A stretch of DNA of 64,000 nucleotides. It comes from Bacillota bacterium. Its GTDB lineage: Bacteria > Bacillota > Clostridia > Christensenellales > SZUA-584. The stretch covers positions 248,001 to 312,000 of the forward strand of contig JAEWTL010000077.1 of the NCBI GenBank assembly GCA_023459495.1, given 5' to 3'. Below the pieces are notes generated by a model, which was not told the origin of the DNA, ran no database searches, and was given only the letters and a program-made list of their open reading frames with translations. Shown here piece after piece: positions 25,501 to 34,310 of the stretch (position 1 is the first letter of the stretch; each line of letters opens with the position of its first letter). Both the position numbers and the translations under genes were made by a program.

Positions 25501-28188
25501 TCATTCCCAGCGTTTGCGCACCACCTTTTGGCCGGTGATGAACATTTCGTTGCGGTTGATGTACGACCGTTTGCGGCATTTGACCAGTGCCCTGCGCCCG
25601 GCCTCGTTGCGCGTGAATACACAACCGAACGCGCCGGAGGTGTGCCGCAGGTGGCGCATCAGCTTGTCCACGTACTCCTGCTTTGCGCCGATGACGGACG
25701 GGCAGGCGTAGCTTTGACCGAATCGGCGAATACCCAGCACCTTCATTTCTTTGATCAGCAGGTACCGCGGGTTGTCGATGGACGTCAGCAGCTCGCGCAT
25801 GGCCTCGGCAAATACCTTCTTCTCGTGCAGCGTCGCGCCCCGGATGCCGCACTGGACGAACCTTCCGGTAGGGTCCGCTTCGATATCGGTCTCAGCGTCG
25901 AAGCTGCGTACCGCTTTGATCTCCTTCAGCGTTTCGAGGATGCAGCCGGACAGCGTGTGGATCGTCCGTTCCGGCGAGATGTAGCGCATCAGCTTGGTGA
26001 AGCCCGTGATCATCATCGCAACAACGCCCAGAGCCAGCAACAGGTACAGCAGCGAGCCCGTCACGCCCGCCGCGTCAATTACGCCGCGTATCAGTATAAC
26101 GAGTACGGTGCTCAGTATCGCTTCATACAGCAGGTTCGTGAAGATGAACGCGTTTGGCACTACCTGCGGCGGCATCTCGGCCACCTCCACCACCTCCGGG
26201 TGCGCCGGGCCGCTTAGCGCGGCGTTCCACTTGGCCGTAAGATCGCCCCGGCGGGCGGCAAGCTGCAGCATATGCGCGTTGATATGGTCGAAGCCCGCGC
26301 TGGTGAACGGCGGGCGGATGATGCTGACACGACGGATACCGCTCGTGATGGCGTCGCGGTCGTATACCGGACCGAGAAAGCAGTCGAAGCGGCGTACCAG
26401 CGTATCGAAATCGCAGGATACGAAGCTGTCCTTGGGATATATGCCGCCGAGCATGGCCTTCAAACTGTAGTCCGGTTCTACCGTGACCAGATGCCAGATG
26501 TTCGCGGTCTTATCCGGGTCGTTTTTGTCCGTGCGGATGGCGCGCCCTCGCATCTGGTTGGTCAGCACGAAGCTGCCCACAAAGCTGGCTAAAATCAGGC
26601 TGTTGATGCAGGGCGAATCCCAGCCCTCGCCCAGCAGCGCCTTGGTGCCCACCAGCACGTGGATGTAACCCGCTTCAAAAGCGGCTGTCAGTACAGCGAC
26701 CTTGTGCTTGTTCGCGCCGCCGAACACCGCCTCGCTGTGCGATGTACCCGCAAGGGGCTTTACCGCCATCGGGACGCCCAACTGCTCGGCAAGCGCGCGC
26801 ACCGCGTCCAATGCCGTGTTGGGCAGGATGACCAGCGTGCCGGATAGCAGCGCAACGCGCACACCCGGCCCTGCCGAACGCCGCACTGCCTCAAAGGCGG
26901 TCACGGTGCCGATAGCCCCGATGGGCTGGTCCGTACCTACGATATTCATCATGTCCCTGCGGATATAATCCGTGAGGATGAGCATGCGCAGCCTGCCGCC
27001 CATGCAGGCGCTCTCCGCCTCAACGATGTGCTGAATGCTCTCCAGCTTGCCGTTGGACGAAACCAGCATGCGCTGCAGGCTGTCGCTGTACTGCAGGCAC
27101 ACACGGCGCTTCTCATAAAAGCCCGCCTTGGACAGCGCTTTGCGGATGGCCAGCCCCACTTCGGGCGAAAACAGCTCCGACTGATCGATGATGAACTGGA
27201 ACGCGGTCTCGGCAAACGCCAGCCTGTACGCGGGCAGCCTGCCGCCCGGAATGAGCAGACGCGTGAGCCGTTTGGGTATCTCTTCCCCGCGCTCTTTGGC
27301 CAGCACCAGCACCGCGATAAAGCCCTTTGCGTTCTCAGTCAGCAGTTCCTCCATCGCCGGAAAGTCCGTGAGCACACGGCAAAGATTCAGCGCGGCCCCG
27401 AACGCCTCCCCGCGCAGCAGCTCCTGCGCGCAGCGCGCGGCCTCCTCCCGGTAGCCCTTCACCTTGGCGACTTCCTCGCGCGTGGGATAGTTGAAATAGA
27501 TGTAGTCCTGATGCGGGCAGAGCGTGCGCTGTTTCACGAGTTCCGGCACCGATATTTCCTCGTCGATCTCGCCGCAGACCCCGATATAGCGTTTCCACTC
27601 CCCCGGCTGGCTGTCGTAGGGCGGCGTGGCGGTGAGCGCCACGATGAACATCTCGCCCTGCACTGCCGCGATAAAGCCCTCCAGCGCGCGCTGCCATTCA
27701 GCTTTTAAGTGGTGCGCCTCGTCGACACAGATGGTCTTGATACCTGCAGCCCTTACTGCGCCCACGAGGTCAAAGTCCGTATAGTCGGTGCGGGTACACC
27801 CCTCCTCCATGCCGTCCTCGTCGTCCTCATCGCGTTCCTCGGTCTGACGCGTCCACGCGGAATGCAGGCTCTGGTATGTGACGGAGGTCATCAGCTTCAT
27901 GTCGCGGAGGCTGCACGATACGTAGTCGCTGATATAGCCGCCCGGCGGCAAAAAGCGCTCCTCGAAGCGCTGACTCCACTGCTGCCGAATCACTACGGAC
28001 GGGGACAGGATCAGCGCGGGCCCGCCCAAACGCCGGATGATCTCCAGTCCGAGGATGGTTTTTCCGCTGCCCGGCGCGGCGACGATGTGGACCTTCTTGT
28101 CTTCGATGTGCGCATCCAGATCGGACAGTACGTGCTGCTGGTAGTCGCGGAATGTGCCCCGAAATGCAACCTCTTCAAATGTCTTCAT
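25501..28188 (-). CDS. DEAH-box superfamily 2 helicase with two transmembrane segments
   Basis: 895 aa. Helicase core: Walker A AAPGSGKT at 37-44, DEAH at 156-159, motif III LTATPP near 185, GTKALLGEGWDSPCINSLI at 514-532 and motif VI QMRGRAIRTD at 545-554, so an SSL2/UvrB-like or restriction-type translocase. An acidic loop (TEERDEDDEDGMEEG) sits at 116-130. Unusually, residues 683-703 and 711-731 are two hydrophobic membrane helices, followed by a soluble C-terminal domain of about 160 residues. No methylase, nuclease or defence partner is visible. Role unknown: DNA uptake, defence or RNA metabolism are options. ATG 28188 follows AGGAG by 5 bases; the longer frame lacks a site. Confidence 0.85.
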   Translation of the reverse strand: MKTFEEVAFRGTFRDYQQHVLSDLDAHIEDKKVHIVAAPGSGKTILGLEIIRRLGGPALILSPSVVIRQQWSQRFEERFLPPGGYISDYVSCSLRDMKLMTSVTYQSLHSAWTRQTEERDEDDEDGMEEGCTRTDYTDFDLVGAVRAAGIKTICVDEAHHLKAEWQRALEGFIAAVQGEMFIVALTATPPYDSQPGEWKRYIGVCGEIDEEISVPELVKQRTLCPHQDYIYFNYPTREEVAKVKGYREEAARCAQELLRGEAFGAALNLCRVLTDFPAMEELLTENAKGFIAVLVLAKERGEEIPKRLTRLLIPGGRLPAYRLAFAETAFQFIIDQSELFSPEVGLAIRKALSKAGFYEKRRVCLQYSDSLQRMLVSSNGKLESIQHIVEAESACMGGRLRMLILTDYIRRDMMNIVGTDQPIGAIGTVTAFEAVRRSAGPGVRVALLSGTLVILPNTALDAVRALAEQLGVPMAVKPLAGTSHSEAVFGGANKHKVAVLTAAFEAGYIHVLVGTKALLGEGWDSPCINSLILASFVGSFVLTNQMRGRAIRTDKNDPDKTANIWHLVTVEPDYSLKAMLGGIYPKDSFVSCDFDTLVRRFDCFLGPVYDRDAITSGIRRVSIIRPPFTSAGFDHINAHMLQLAARRGDLTAKWNAALSGPAHPEVVEVAEMPPQVVPNAFIFTNLLYEAILSTVLVILIRGVIDAAGVTGSLLYLLLALGVVAMMITGFTKLMRYISPERTIHTLSGCILETLKEIKAVRSFDAETDIEADPTGRFVQCGIRGATLHEKKVFAEAMRELLTSIDNPRYLLIKEMKVLGIRRFGQSYACPSVIGAKQEYVDKLMRHLRHTSGAFGCVFTRNEAGRRALVKCRKRSYINRNEMFITGQKVVRKRWE

Positions 28189-28338
28189 GCCCACTCCTGT
28201 GAAGTTATTCCACCACAATGCAGTTTCCATTTTACACCGCAAGCGCCGCAAAGGCAAACCCCGTTACAGGAGCACGTTGACAGCAGACATAGGCCCGGTT
28301 ATAATGTTTTGGAAATAAACAGAAAGGAGCTGCGCGGA

Positions 28339-28419
28339 ATGTTAAAATGCTATCGAGATCTGAATCCAGGAGAAACCCGGAAGCGAGTCTGCCCGCGCGT
28401 TCCATGCTGCGCTTTTTAG
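28339..28419 (+). CDS. Putative 26-aa leader peptide upstream of rtcB
   Basis: ATG 28339 to TAG 28419, with AAAGGAG nine bases upstream. The product is short, Cys/Arg/Pro-rich (four Cys in 26 residues, two adjacent before the end). It overlaps a segment (28377-28385) that can pair with the 5' arm of the terminator ahead of rtcB, which is the arrangement expected of a translated attenuator. No homologue recognised, and it may not be translated. Confidence 0.4.
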   Translation: MLKCYRDLNPGETRKRVCPRVPCCAF

Positions 28420-28443
28420 CACTGAACACGCCAGCGCTTCCGG
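28377..28443 (+). promoter_or_regulatory. Candidate antiterminator pairing in the rtcB leader
   Basis: CCGGAAGCG (28377-28385) is a perfect complement of CGCTTCCGG (28435-28443). The second strand is also the 5' arm of the terminator at 28433-28460, so the two structures exclude each other. Confidence 0.5.
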
Positions 28444-28470
28444 ATTGAATCGGGAGCGCTTTTTATTTTA
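28433..28470 (+). terminator. Intrinsic terminator in the rtcB leader
   Basis: AGCGCTTCCG (28433-28442) pairs with CGGGAGCGCT (28451-28460), nine Watson-Crick pairs plus one G-T, 8-base loop, followed by TTTTATTTTA. It lies only 14 bases before the rtcB ATG, so it must be read through for expression. Confidence 0.75.
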
Positions 28471-28483
28471 AAGGAGTCAATTG

Positions 28484-29695
28484 ATGGTCGAGATCAGGGG
28501 AAAATATAATACGGCGAAGGTATTTACGGACGTTTTGGAGGAGCAGTCGGCGGCGCAGATCCTGCAGCTGTGCGATCAGGAGTTCACAGCGGGCAGCCGC
28601 ATCCGCATTATGCCGGACGTGCACGCGGGCGCGGGCTGCACCATCGGCACCACCATGACCATCAGCGACAAGGTCGTGCCGAACCTGGTCGGCGTGGACA
28701 TTGGCTGCGGCATGGAGACTGCCAAGCTGCGCGAGACGCGCATTGAGATGGGCAAGCTGGATAAGCTCATCTACGGCGCTATCCCGTCGGGCTTTTCCAT
28801 CCGGAACAAGCCACACCGCTTTGCCGCGCAGCTCGACCTCGATGCGCTGTACTGCCGTAAGTTTGTGGACACGCGGCGCGGTGTGCTGTCCGTCGGCACT
28901 TTGGGCGGCGGCAACCACTTCATCGAGGTGGATCAGGACGACGACGGTGCGCTGTACCTTGTCATCCACTCGGGCAGCCGTCACTTGGGGCTGGAGGTTG
29001 CCAAGTACTATCAGGCGCAGGCGTATCGACAGCTGGACACCTGCACCAAAGCGGACGAGGAAGCGTTGATCGCGCAATTGAAGGCGGAGGGGCGGCAGAA
29101 GGAGATCACCGCCGCTGTGAAGGCGCTAAAGAGCGCCAACCATACGGATATCCCCAAGCAGTTGGCGTATGTGTCGGGAGAGCTATTCAACCAGTACATT
29201 GCGGACATGAAGCTGATGCAGGCGTTTGCGGCGCTGAACCGACAGGCAATGATGGATGAGCTGGTGCGCGGTATGGGACTGCATATTGAAGAGCAGTTCA
29301 CGACCGTGCACAACTACATCGATACGGGCGCGATGGTGCTGCGCAAGGGCGCGGTGTCCGCGCGGGCCGATGAAAAGCTGCTCGTCCCCATCAACATGCG
29401 GGACGGCAGCCTCATCTGCGTGGGCAAGGGCAACGCGGACTGGAACTGTTCCGCACCGCACGGTGCGGGCCGTTTGATGAGCCGCGCGCAGGCGAAGCAA
29501 ACGTTTACGCTGACGCAGTACAAAGACGAGATGGACGGCATCTATTCCACCTCGGTCAGCCGTGACACGCTGGACGAGTGTCCCATGGCGTACAAGACCA
29601 TGGACGACATCGTGCGCAACATCGGCGACACTGCGGATATCGTCAACGTCATCCACGCCGTCTATAACTTCAAGGCCGGGGATGAGGAGAAGTGA
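28484..29695 (+). CDS. rtcB: RtcB family RNA ligase
   Basis: 403 aa, at the short end for RtcB (about 400-480). RtcB joins 2',3'-cyclic phosphate or 3'-phosphate RNA ends to 5'-OH ends using GTP and Mn2+. Conserved: MPDVHAGAGCTIGTT, GVDIGCGME (metal Cys), LGGGNHFIEV, and the guanylylated His in APHGAGRLMSR. The start ATG 28484 has AAGGAG 7 bases before it. No archease or RtcA gene is next to it. Substrate is unknown in most bacteria; roles in repair of damaged tRNA or rRNA are proposed. Expression appears to be gated by the upstream terminator. Confidence 0.95.
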   Translation: MVEIRGKYNTAKVFTDVLEEQSAAQILQLCDQEFTAGSRIRIMPDVHAGAGCTIGTTMTISDKVVPNLVGVDIGCGMETAKLRETRIEMGKLDKLIYGAIPSGFSIRNKPHRFAAQLDLDALYCRKFVDTRRGVLSVGTLGGGNHFIEVDQDDDGALYLVIHSGSRHLGLEVAKYYQAQAYRQLDTCTKADEEALIAQLKAEGRQKEITAAVKALKSANHTDIPKQLAYVSGELFNQYIADMKLMQAFAALNRQAMMDELVRGMGLHIEEQFTTVHNYIDTGAMVLRKGAVSARADEKLLVPINMRDGSLICVGKGNADWNCSAPHGAGRLMSRAQAKQTFTLTQYKDEMDGIYSTSVSRDTLDECPMAYKTMDDIVRNIGDTADIVNVIHAVYNFKAGDEEK

Positions 29696-29705
29696 TTTGC
29701 TGGTT

Positions 29706-29800
29706 TGTGGAGGCGCTGCCTCCACACCACCGCTCAAGGGATAAATCCCTTGAGAATCCCGTCGAGAGAATGCCTTGGGCAGGCATTCTCTCGACGGGAT
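29706..29800. repeat. Three-hairpin dispersed repeat, copy 3
   Basis: GTGGAGGCGCTGCCTCCAC, then CTCAAGGGATAAATCCCTTGAG, then a long perfect hairpin CCCGTCGAGAGAATGCC closed by its complement. It follows rtcB directly and may act as its terminator. Confidence 0.8.
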
Positions 29801-29845
29801 AAATAGATATATAACTACAACAATATAATTCGAGGAGGAAACATG

Positions 29846-30052
29846 ATGGACAAATTTATTCCTAAGGAGAAGCTATCCAAGAAAGTCAAGCGAGAGAAGG
29901 CCAAGGCGCAGCGCCAGACGTGGGGCGGCTTAAGTCCGGTCACACGCAAGCCCAAAAATCCCAAAGCCTATGTGAAAGAAAAGCCCCGGATCGACGGAGA
30001 CGACGATACCGGGGCTTTTTCAATACCAGATCAAAACAGCAGGCCGTCCTGA
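29846..30052 (+). CDS. Small basic protein, conserved in Clostridia (unknown)
   Basis: 68 aa. The basic N-terminal half (MDKFIPKEKLSKKVKREKAK, then QRQTWGGLSPVTRKPKNPKAY) is a pattern I recall in short uncharacterised clostridial proteins. The tail DGDDDTGAFS is acidic. GAGGAGG lies 7 bases upstream of ATG 29846; the ATG at 29843 is an alternative. The 3' end of the frame is made of a strong terminator hairpin (29979-30020), so the last ten or more codons lie past the point where transcription should end in part. Function unknown. Confidence 0.65.
   Translation: MDKFIPKEKLSKKVKREKAKAQRQTWGGLSPVTRKPKNPKAYVKEKPRIDGDDDTGAFSIPDQNSRPS
29979..30020. terminator. Bidirectional terminator inside the 3' coding end
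   Basis: AAAAGCCCCGG (29979-29989) pairs with CCGGGGCTTTTT (30009-30020), 11 bp. T runs flank it on both strands, so it also serves the transporter gene ending at 30072. It overlaps codons 45-58 of the small basic protein. Confidence 0.8.
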
Positions 30053-30071
30053 CCCGTACTCTCTTTTCCTA

Positions 30072-31493
30072 TTACTTCAAATCCTCCAAAACTTTTTGCT
30101 TTTTATCTGTTTCAAATCGGACCAGCATGCGCAGGGGGATTAAAACCAGCAATACTGCCACTGCCCCGAACAGGAACATCGAAGATGAATAATTAAATAT
30201 TTTATTGCCGGCGCTATCATAGCCCATAATGTTTGCTTTGTTCAGGTTGTTGATGCAGGCGGTAATCAGAGGGCCGATGCACATTGGAATCATGATGTTA
30301 AAGACCATGCGCACGCCCTGAAACAACCCGACTCGGTCTTTGGGTGTATAGTCGCGAACCTTCGCGTTAAACACGTTGCTTATCATCGCGCTGCCAAAGC
30401 CGTTAACCATGGAACCTACGCAGAAGACAATGATCGCGCTGTTCGCGAACTTTTCCACGGTTCCGAAGAACATAACGATACAGCCCGCGATATAGATGAG
30501 CATTCCGGGGAGAATAAACCGCAGCTTTTTCCCTTTTTTGTCCGCGAAAACTCCGAACGCAAAGCCAAACAGCACACCAGCAATGCTCATTATCCCATAT
30601 GGGATAATGTAATCCTTAAACCCGATCGTTCGTTCCATGTAAATTAGCAGATACGGCGAATATGTCATACCCGCAATTCCCAGCAAAGAGCTTGCCAACA
30701 GCGTCGTATACAGCTTCTTATTTTCCTTTACAACGCTCCACTTGAAACCGTATAGTATTTTGTTGGACCGGCTGTCCGGATTGGGCCGCAGACTTGGAGC
30801 GTCTTTTACCAGAAATTTGCCCAGCACCCCCGCTAACAGGACAAGAATACCGATGACGATAAAGAACAGCGTCCAATTGCCGTGCACAACCGAGCCGCCT
30901 TCTACATAATTGGAAACCTCTTTGCCCGCTGAGTCATAATAGTGGTTGTATGTAATCCCCCCGAGGAAGTCAAACATAAATACGAGAGAGACGCCCAAAA
31001 AGCCGAAGATGCCCAATGCGCCTTCCACCCTGCCGCGATTGGATGGATTCGTAATGTCCGTCACCCACGCGTTGAATGCCGCGTCGTTGGCCGTGGACCC
31101 GAAAAAGGTCATCACGCAATCCATCAGCGTCACAAGCACGATACATACGATGACCGCTGTGCTTTCCGGGATGTTAAACACCGACGAGATGCCTTTGACG
31201 TTGATGAGCGCGAACGCCATGATTGCAAAGCCCCAAATGATATAGCCCCAGCTCATGAACGGCACACGTTTACCAATTTTATCCAGTAAAATGCCGACCA
31301 GAATTGTGGTCAGCGCTGCGGTAATTGCGCTGGAAGCCACAATCAAAGAAATCACCAGCGGGTTTGTCGAGATAGTACGGTCAATGAACAGATTCAGAAA
31401 ATCATTCTCCAGGCACCACGCCACGCTGCCAACGGCGGCGAACAGCGATATGCCGATCCAATTCCGGGAGCCTAATCTGTTTTCCTTTTCCAT
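30072..31493 (-). CDS. MFS/GPH-type sugar transporter
   Basis: 473 aa with 12 likely membrane helices. The N-terminus (GSRNWIGISLFAAVGSVAWCLE) and the cytoplasmic loop pattern DKIGKRVPFMSWGYI plus NPSNRGRVEG match glycoside-pentoside-hexuronide:cation symporters and related MFS carriers. Its job is probably uptake of a glycoside or oligosaccharide cut by the GH2 enzyme whose gene ends 27 bases upstream in the same operon. Codon use is more AT-rich than the core genes. ATG 31493 is preceded by AGGAAGCAGCT. Confidence 0.88.
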   Translation of the reverse strand: MEKENRLGSRNWIGISLFAAVGSVAWCLENDFLNLFIDRTISTNPLVISLIVASSAITAALTTILVGILLDKIGKRVPFMSWGYIIWGFAIMAFALINVKGISSVFNIPESTAVIVCIVLVTLMDCVMTFFGSTANDAAFNAWVTDITNPSNRGRVEGALGIFGFLGVSLVFMFDFLGGITYNHYYDSAGKEVSNYVEGGSVVHGNWTLFFIVIGILVLLAGVLGKFLVKDAPSLRPNPDSRSNKILYGFKWSVVKENKKLYTTLLASSLLGIAGMTYSPYLLIYMERTIGFKDYIIPYGIMSIAGVLFGFAFGVFADKKGKKLRFILPGMLIYIAGCIVMFFGTVEKFANSAIIVFCVGSMVNGFGSAMISNVFNAKVRDYTPKDRVGLFQGVRMVFNIMIPMCIGPLITACINNLNKANIMGYDSAGNKIFNYSSSMFLFGAVAVLLVLIPLRMLVRFETDKKQKVLEDLK

Positions 31494-31520
31494 AGCTGCT
31501 TCCTCGTTCTTTTAAGATTT

Positions 31521-33266
31521 TCAGGGTTGCTTCTTAACCTGTGTATTGCAAAATCTTATTTTTTCAATTCCTTCTGCCGACAGTTTGTGGGACCGATCGT
31601 ATTTTAACAATCCGTTTTGCTCCTGTTCCACGTCATACAGCTGGGTATAGCAAAAGCCGATGCATTTCACTTCAAACAGCGCATTTGTCAGCTCACAGTA
31701 TTTCTCGACGAATTCCTTTTCGGTTGTGTATTTACCGTGGTATCCCCACGATTCTCCTTCGGTCATATACGAAAGCCCGCCGTACTCCGAAACGTAACAG
31801 GGCAGCTCCAGCAGCGCCTTTTTTTTGAGCAGCTTGCGTTGGAAAATCCTCCAGATGCAGTACGCGAAATCGGGCATCTCCATATATTTGCCGCTGAGAA
31901 CATACTTTTTCAGTTTCTCGCTTTCGTGGGTATAAAAATGACCATCATTGAGGTCGGTGATAAACAGGTCGCCGCCGCTGCTGCCAATCACCGGACGGGT
32001 TTTGTCATACGCCTTTGTAGCATCGTACAACGCCTTTTGGCCTGCATAATCCGTCGCGTTGTTCCAGCCAAACCGCGCTTCGTTCAGCGGGCACCAGCCG
32101 ATAACGGACGGATGGTTGTAATCGCGCTCAAGCTCCGCCTGCCATTCATTCAGTATGTTCCGCATGCCAACAGGATTGCTTGGTTTCATTTTGCAGCTCC
32201 AGTTGGGATACTCTCCCCAGATTAAAAAGCCTTTTTGGTCAGCGTAATACAGGTAAAGCTCTTCAAACACCTTTTCATGCGGACGCGCGCCGTTGAACCC
32301 GAGCCCAATCGCCAAGTCGATATCATTTTCGATGTCTTGTGCGCTGGGCGCTGTATAAACGCCATCCGGGTAAAAGCCCTGATCCAGCACCTGCCTTAAA
32401 AACAAAGACTTCCCGTTGAGCAGCAGCTGCTTCCCCCTGATTTCGATTGTCCGAAAGCCGCAATAAGTTTGCACCTCGTCGGTTATCCGGCTATTTTCTA
32501 TCAGCCGTAACGTGATGTCGTAGAGATTGGGCTGCAGCACATCCCACAGCTTCAGTTCGCCGTTTAGGGTAACCGGGAACGCGAGGGTTGTGCCGGTAAT
32601 CATACATTGTCCGCCCGCCACCGGCACACCCTGAAAGCTAACTTCCGCTTTGCATGACCCCTTAAGGCTTCTGCTGAGTTCCGCTTCAATATAGATGTTT
32701 TTTTTCTGCGTGTCGGGAGTGATTTTTGTCTTCAGGAAAAAGACCTTTCCGGTGAATTCCAGCCAGACAGTTTGCCAGATACCCGTTGTCCGGGTATACA
32801 TACAGCCGTAGTTCTCCAATCTGTCGGACTGTTTTCCTGAGGGAATCGTATAGTCCTTATAGTCGTCTTTTGCGTTGACGACCAGCGTATTTTCGCCCGG
32901 ATGAATAAAACCGCTGATGTCAAACGAAAAGGGCGTATAGCCGCCACTGTGGCCGCCCACCCGCCTGCCGTTGACAAATACAACGGCCGTAAAATCCACA
33001 GCTCCGAAATGAAGCAGCACGCTGCCTGCGCAATTTTCTGCTGTCAGTTCGAACGTGCGCCGATACCAGACGGAAGACATGGATTCCCTGTGCGCGATTC
33101 CCGACAGCCTGCTTTCCGGGCAGAAAGGTACTTCAATCACGGAATTGTATTCCGCGCGGCTGATGTAATCACTGCCGCTCTCTTCAATTTCAAACAGCCA
33201 CGTGCCATTCAAATTCAGCCATTCATTGCGGGCAAAGCCCGGGCGCGGATATTCCTGTCTGTACAT
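31521..33266 (-). CDS. Glycoside hydrolase family 2 protein
   Basis: 581 aa, no signal peptide, so cytoplasmic. A jelly-roll sugar-binding domain (about 15-175, with YRRTFELTAE and VNGRRVGGHSGGYTPF), an Ig-like middle domain (180-275) and a TIM barrel (280-575). The acid/base glutamate is E396 in WCPLNEAR and the nucleophile E494 in YVSEYGG, both intact. Family 2 covers beta-glucuronidase, beta-galactosidase and beta-mannosidase; the compact size is nearest glucuronidase-like enzymes but specificity cannot be set. First gene of the minus-strand operon, divergent from an AraC regulator. Confidence 0.92.
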   Translation of the reverse strand: MYRQEYPRPGFARNEWLNLNGTWLFEIEESGSDYISRAEYNSVIEVPFCPESRLSGIAHRESMSSVWYRRTFELTAENCAGSVLLHFGAVDFTAVVFVNGRRVGGHSGGYTPFSFDISGFIHPGENTLVVNAKDDYKDYTIPSGKQSDRLENYGCMYTRTTGIWQTVWLEFTGKVFFLKTKITPDTQKKNIYIEAELSRSLKGSCKAEVSFQGVPVAGGQCMITGTTLAFPVTLNGELKLWDVLQPNLYDITLRLIENSRITDEVQTYCGFRTIEIRGKQLLLNGKSLFLRQVLDQGFYPDGVYTAPSAQDIENDIDLAIGLGFNGARPHEKVFEELYLYYADQKGFLIWGEYPNWSCKMKPSNPVGMRNILNEWQAELERDYNHPSVIGWCPLNEARFGWNNATDYAGQKALYDATKAYDKTRPVIGSSGGDLFITDLNDGHFYTHESEKLKKYVLSGKYMEMPDFAYCIWRIFQRKLLKKKALLELPCYVSEYGGLSYMTEGESWGYHGKYTTEKEFVEKYCELTNALFEVKCIGFCYTQLYDVEQEQNGLLKYDRSHKLSAEGIEKIRFCNTQVKKQP

Positions 33267-33401
33267 ACTTTTTCTCGCTTACATGAATAAAATATTGATT
33301 CACATTTTCAGTGTAATCTTTTATAATTAAGAATAATACATATCTCGAACTGTTTTTTATGTACAATACCGAAATCGTTTTACTGTTGAAGGTATGCAGA
33401 C

Positions 33402-34232
33402 ATGCTGATTTTCAATGAAACCATCTGTTACAATTGCAATAAAATGAAAGACGACCTGATCTACGTCAGTTCGTGCGGCATACTCATGCCGGACGCCAAT
33501 TATGTTATCGCGAGGGAAAACAGCAGAACAACGGTGTTCGCATATATTTTAAGTGGAGATGCGTACATCGAGTACAATGGCCGCCTGGAAAAGCTGAAAA
33601 AGGGAGATTGCTATCTGTTCCCATCCTACACAAAAAACAAGGTTGAGACCAACAAGCTCAATCCGCATTCAATGATTTGGATTAACTGTAGGGGTCGGCT
33701 GTTGGACAGCCTTGTCCAGTCCTACTTCAATACGTCTCTGCCGATCGTCGCAATGCACAGCATTGAAAGCGAGTTCTATAAAATTGAGGCGTTAATCCGG
33801 TCGACGACAAACGAACGGGCAAGCGACGAAATTGCGCTGCTGATTCACAAAATGCTGCTCGACATGAAAGATTCATTACGAAAGCCGATGCAGTTAAGCC
33901 CGACATCGGTCTCGCCCATCGAGGATCAGATTGAAAGCTACATCAGCAATCACATTCAGGAGAAATTCTCCATCAATGGCCTGTGCACGGCGTTTCATCT
34001 TTCCGACAGGCAACTCGCCTCAATCTTCAAAAGAAAATACGGCTGCACGCCGTATGCCTACTACCTCTCTAAAAAAATCGAACTGGCCACCGCGATGCTC
34101 AAAGACAGCAACCTCACCATCGACGCGATCGCCGAACGTCTGAATTTCGCAGACCGTAACCACTTTACAAAACTCTTTATCAAGAGAACCGGGTCTTCTC
34201 CGGCAAGGTTCCGGCGAAGCGTCGGGCTTTAA
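33402..34232 (+). CDS. AraC family transcriptional regulator
   Basis: 276 aa. An N-terminal cupin-like ligand domain (about 20-120; FAYILSGDAYIEYNGRLEKL, KGDCYLFPSY) and a C-terminal double helix-turn-helix (about 175-274; SINGLCTAFHLSDRQLASIF and LTIDAIAERLNFADRNHFTK, ending GSSPARFRRS). It is divergent from the GH2-transporter operon across 135 bases, so it is the obvious activator for that locus with a sugar ligand. ATG 33402 follows GAAGG by 9 bases. Confidence 0.92.
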   Translation: MLIFNETICYNCNKMKDDLIYVSSCGILMPDANYVIARENSRTTVFAYILSGDAYIEYNGRLEKLKKGDCYLFPSYTKNKVETNKLNPHSMIWINCRGRLLDSLVQSYFNTSLPIVAMHSIESEFYKIEALIRSTTNERASDEIALLIHKMLLDMKDSLRKPMQLSPTSVSPIEDQIESYISNHIQEKFSINGLCTAFHLSDRQLASIFKRKYGCTPYAYYLSKKIELATAMLKDSNLTIDAIAERLNFADRNHFTKLFIKRTGSSPARFRRSVGL

Positions 34233-34310
34233 CATCCATCTGAAAGTCCGGGGGTTGATCGTTTCAAGAGCCGCAGGGGTCCCTGATAACGCTTTATGAG
34301 TAGTAATTGC

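Noticed and set aside
28300..28470. T-box leader upstream of rtcB
   Set aside because: No T-box sequence (GGTGG-type loop with ACCGCG) is visible; the layout fits attenuation better.
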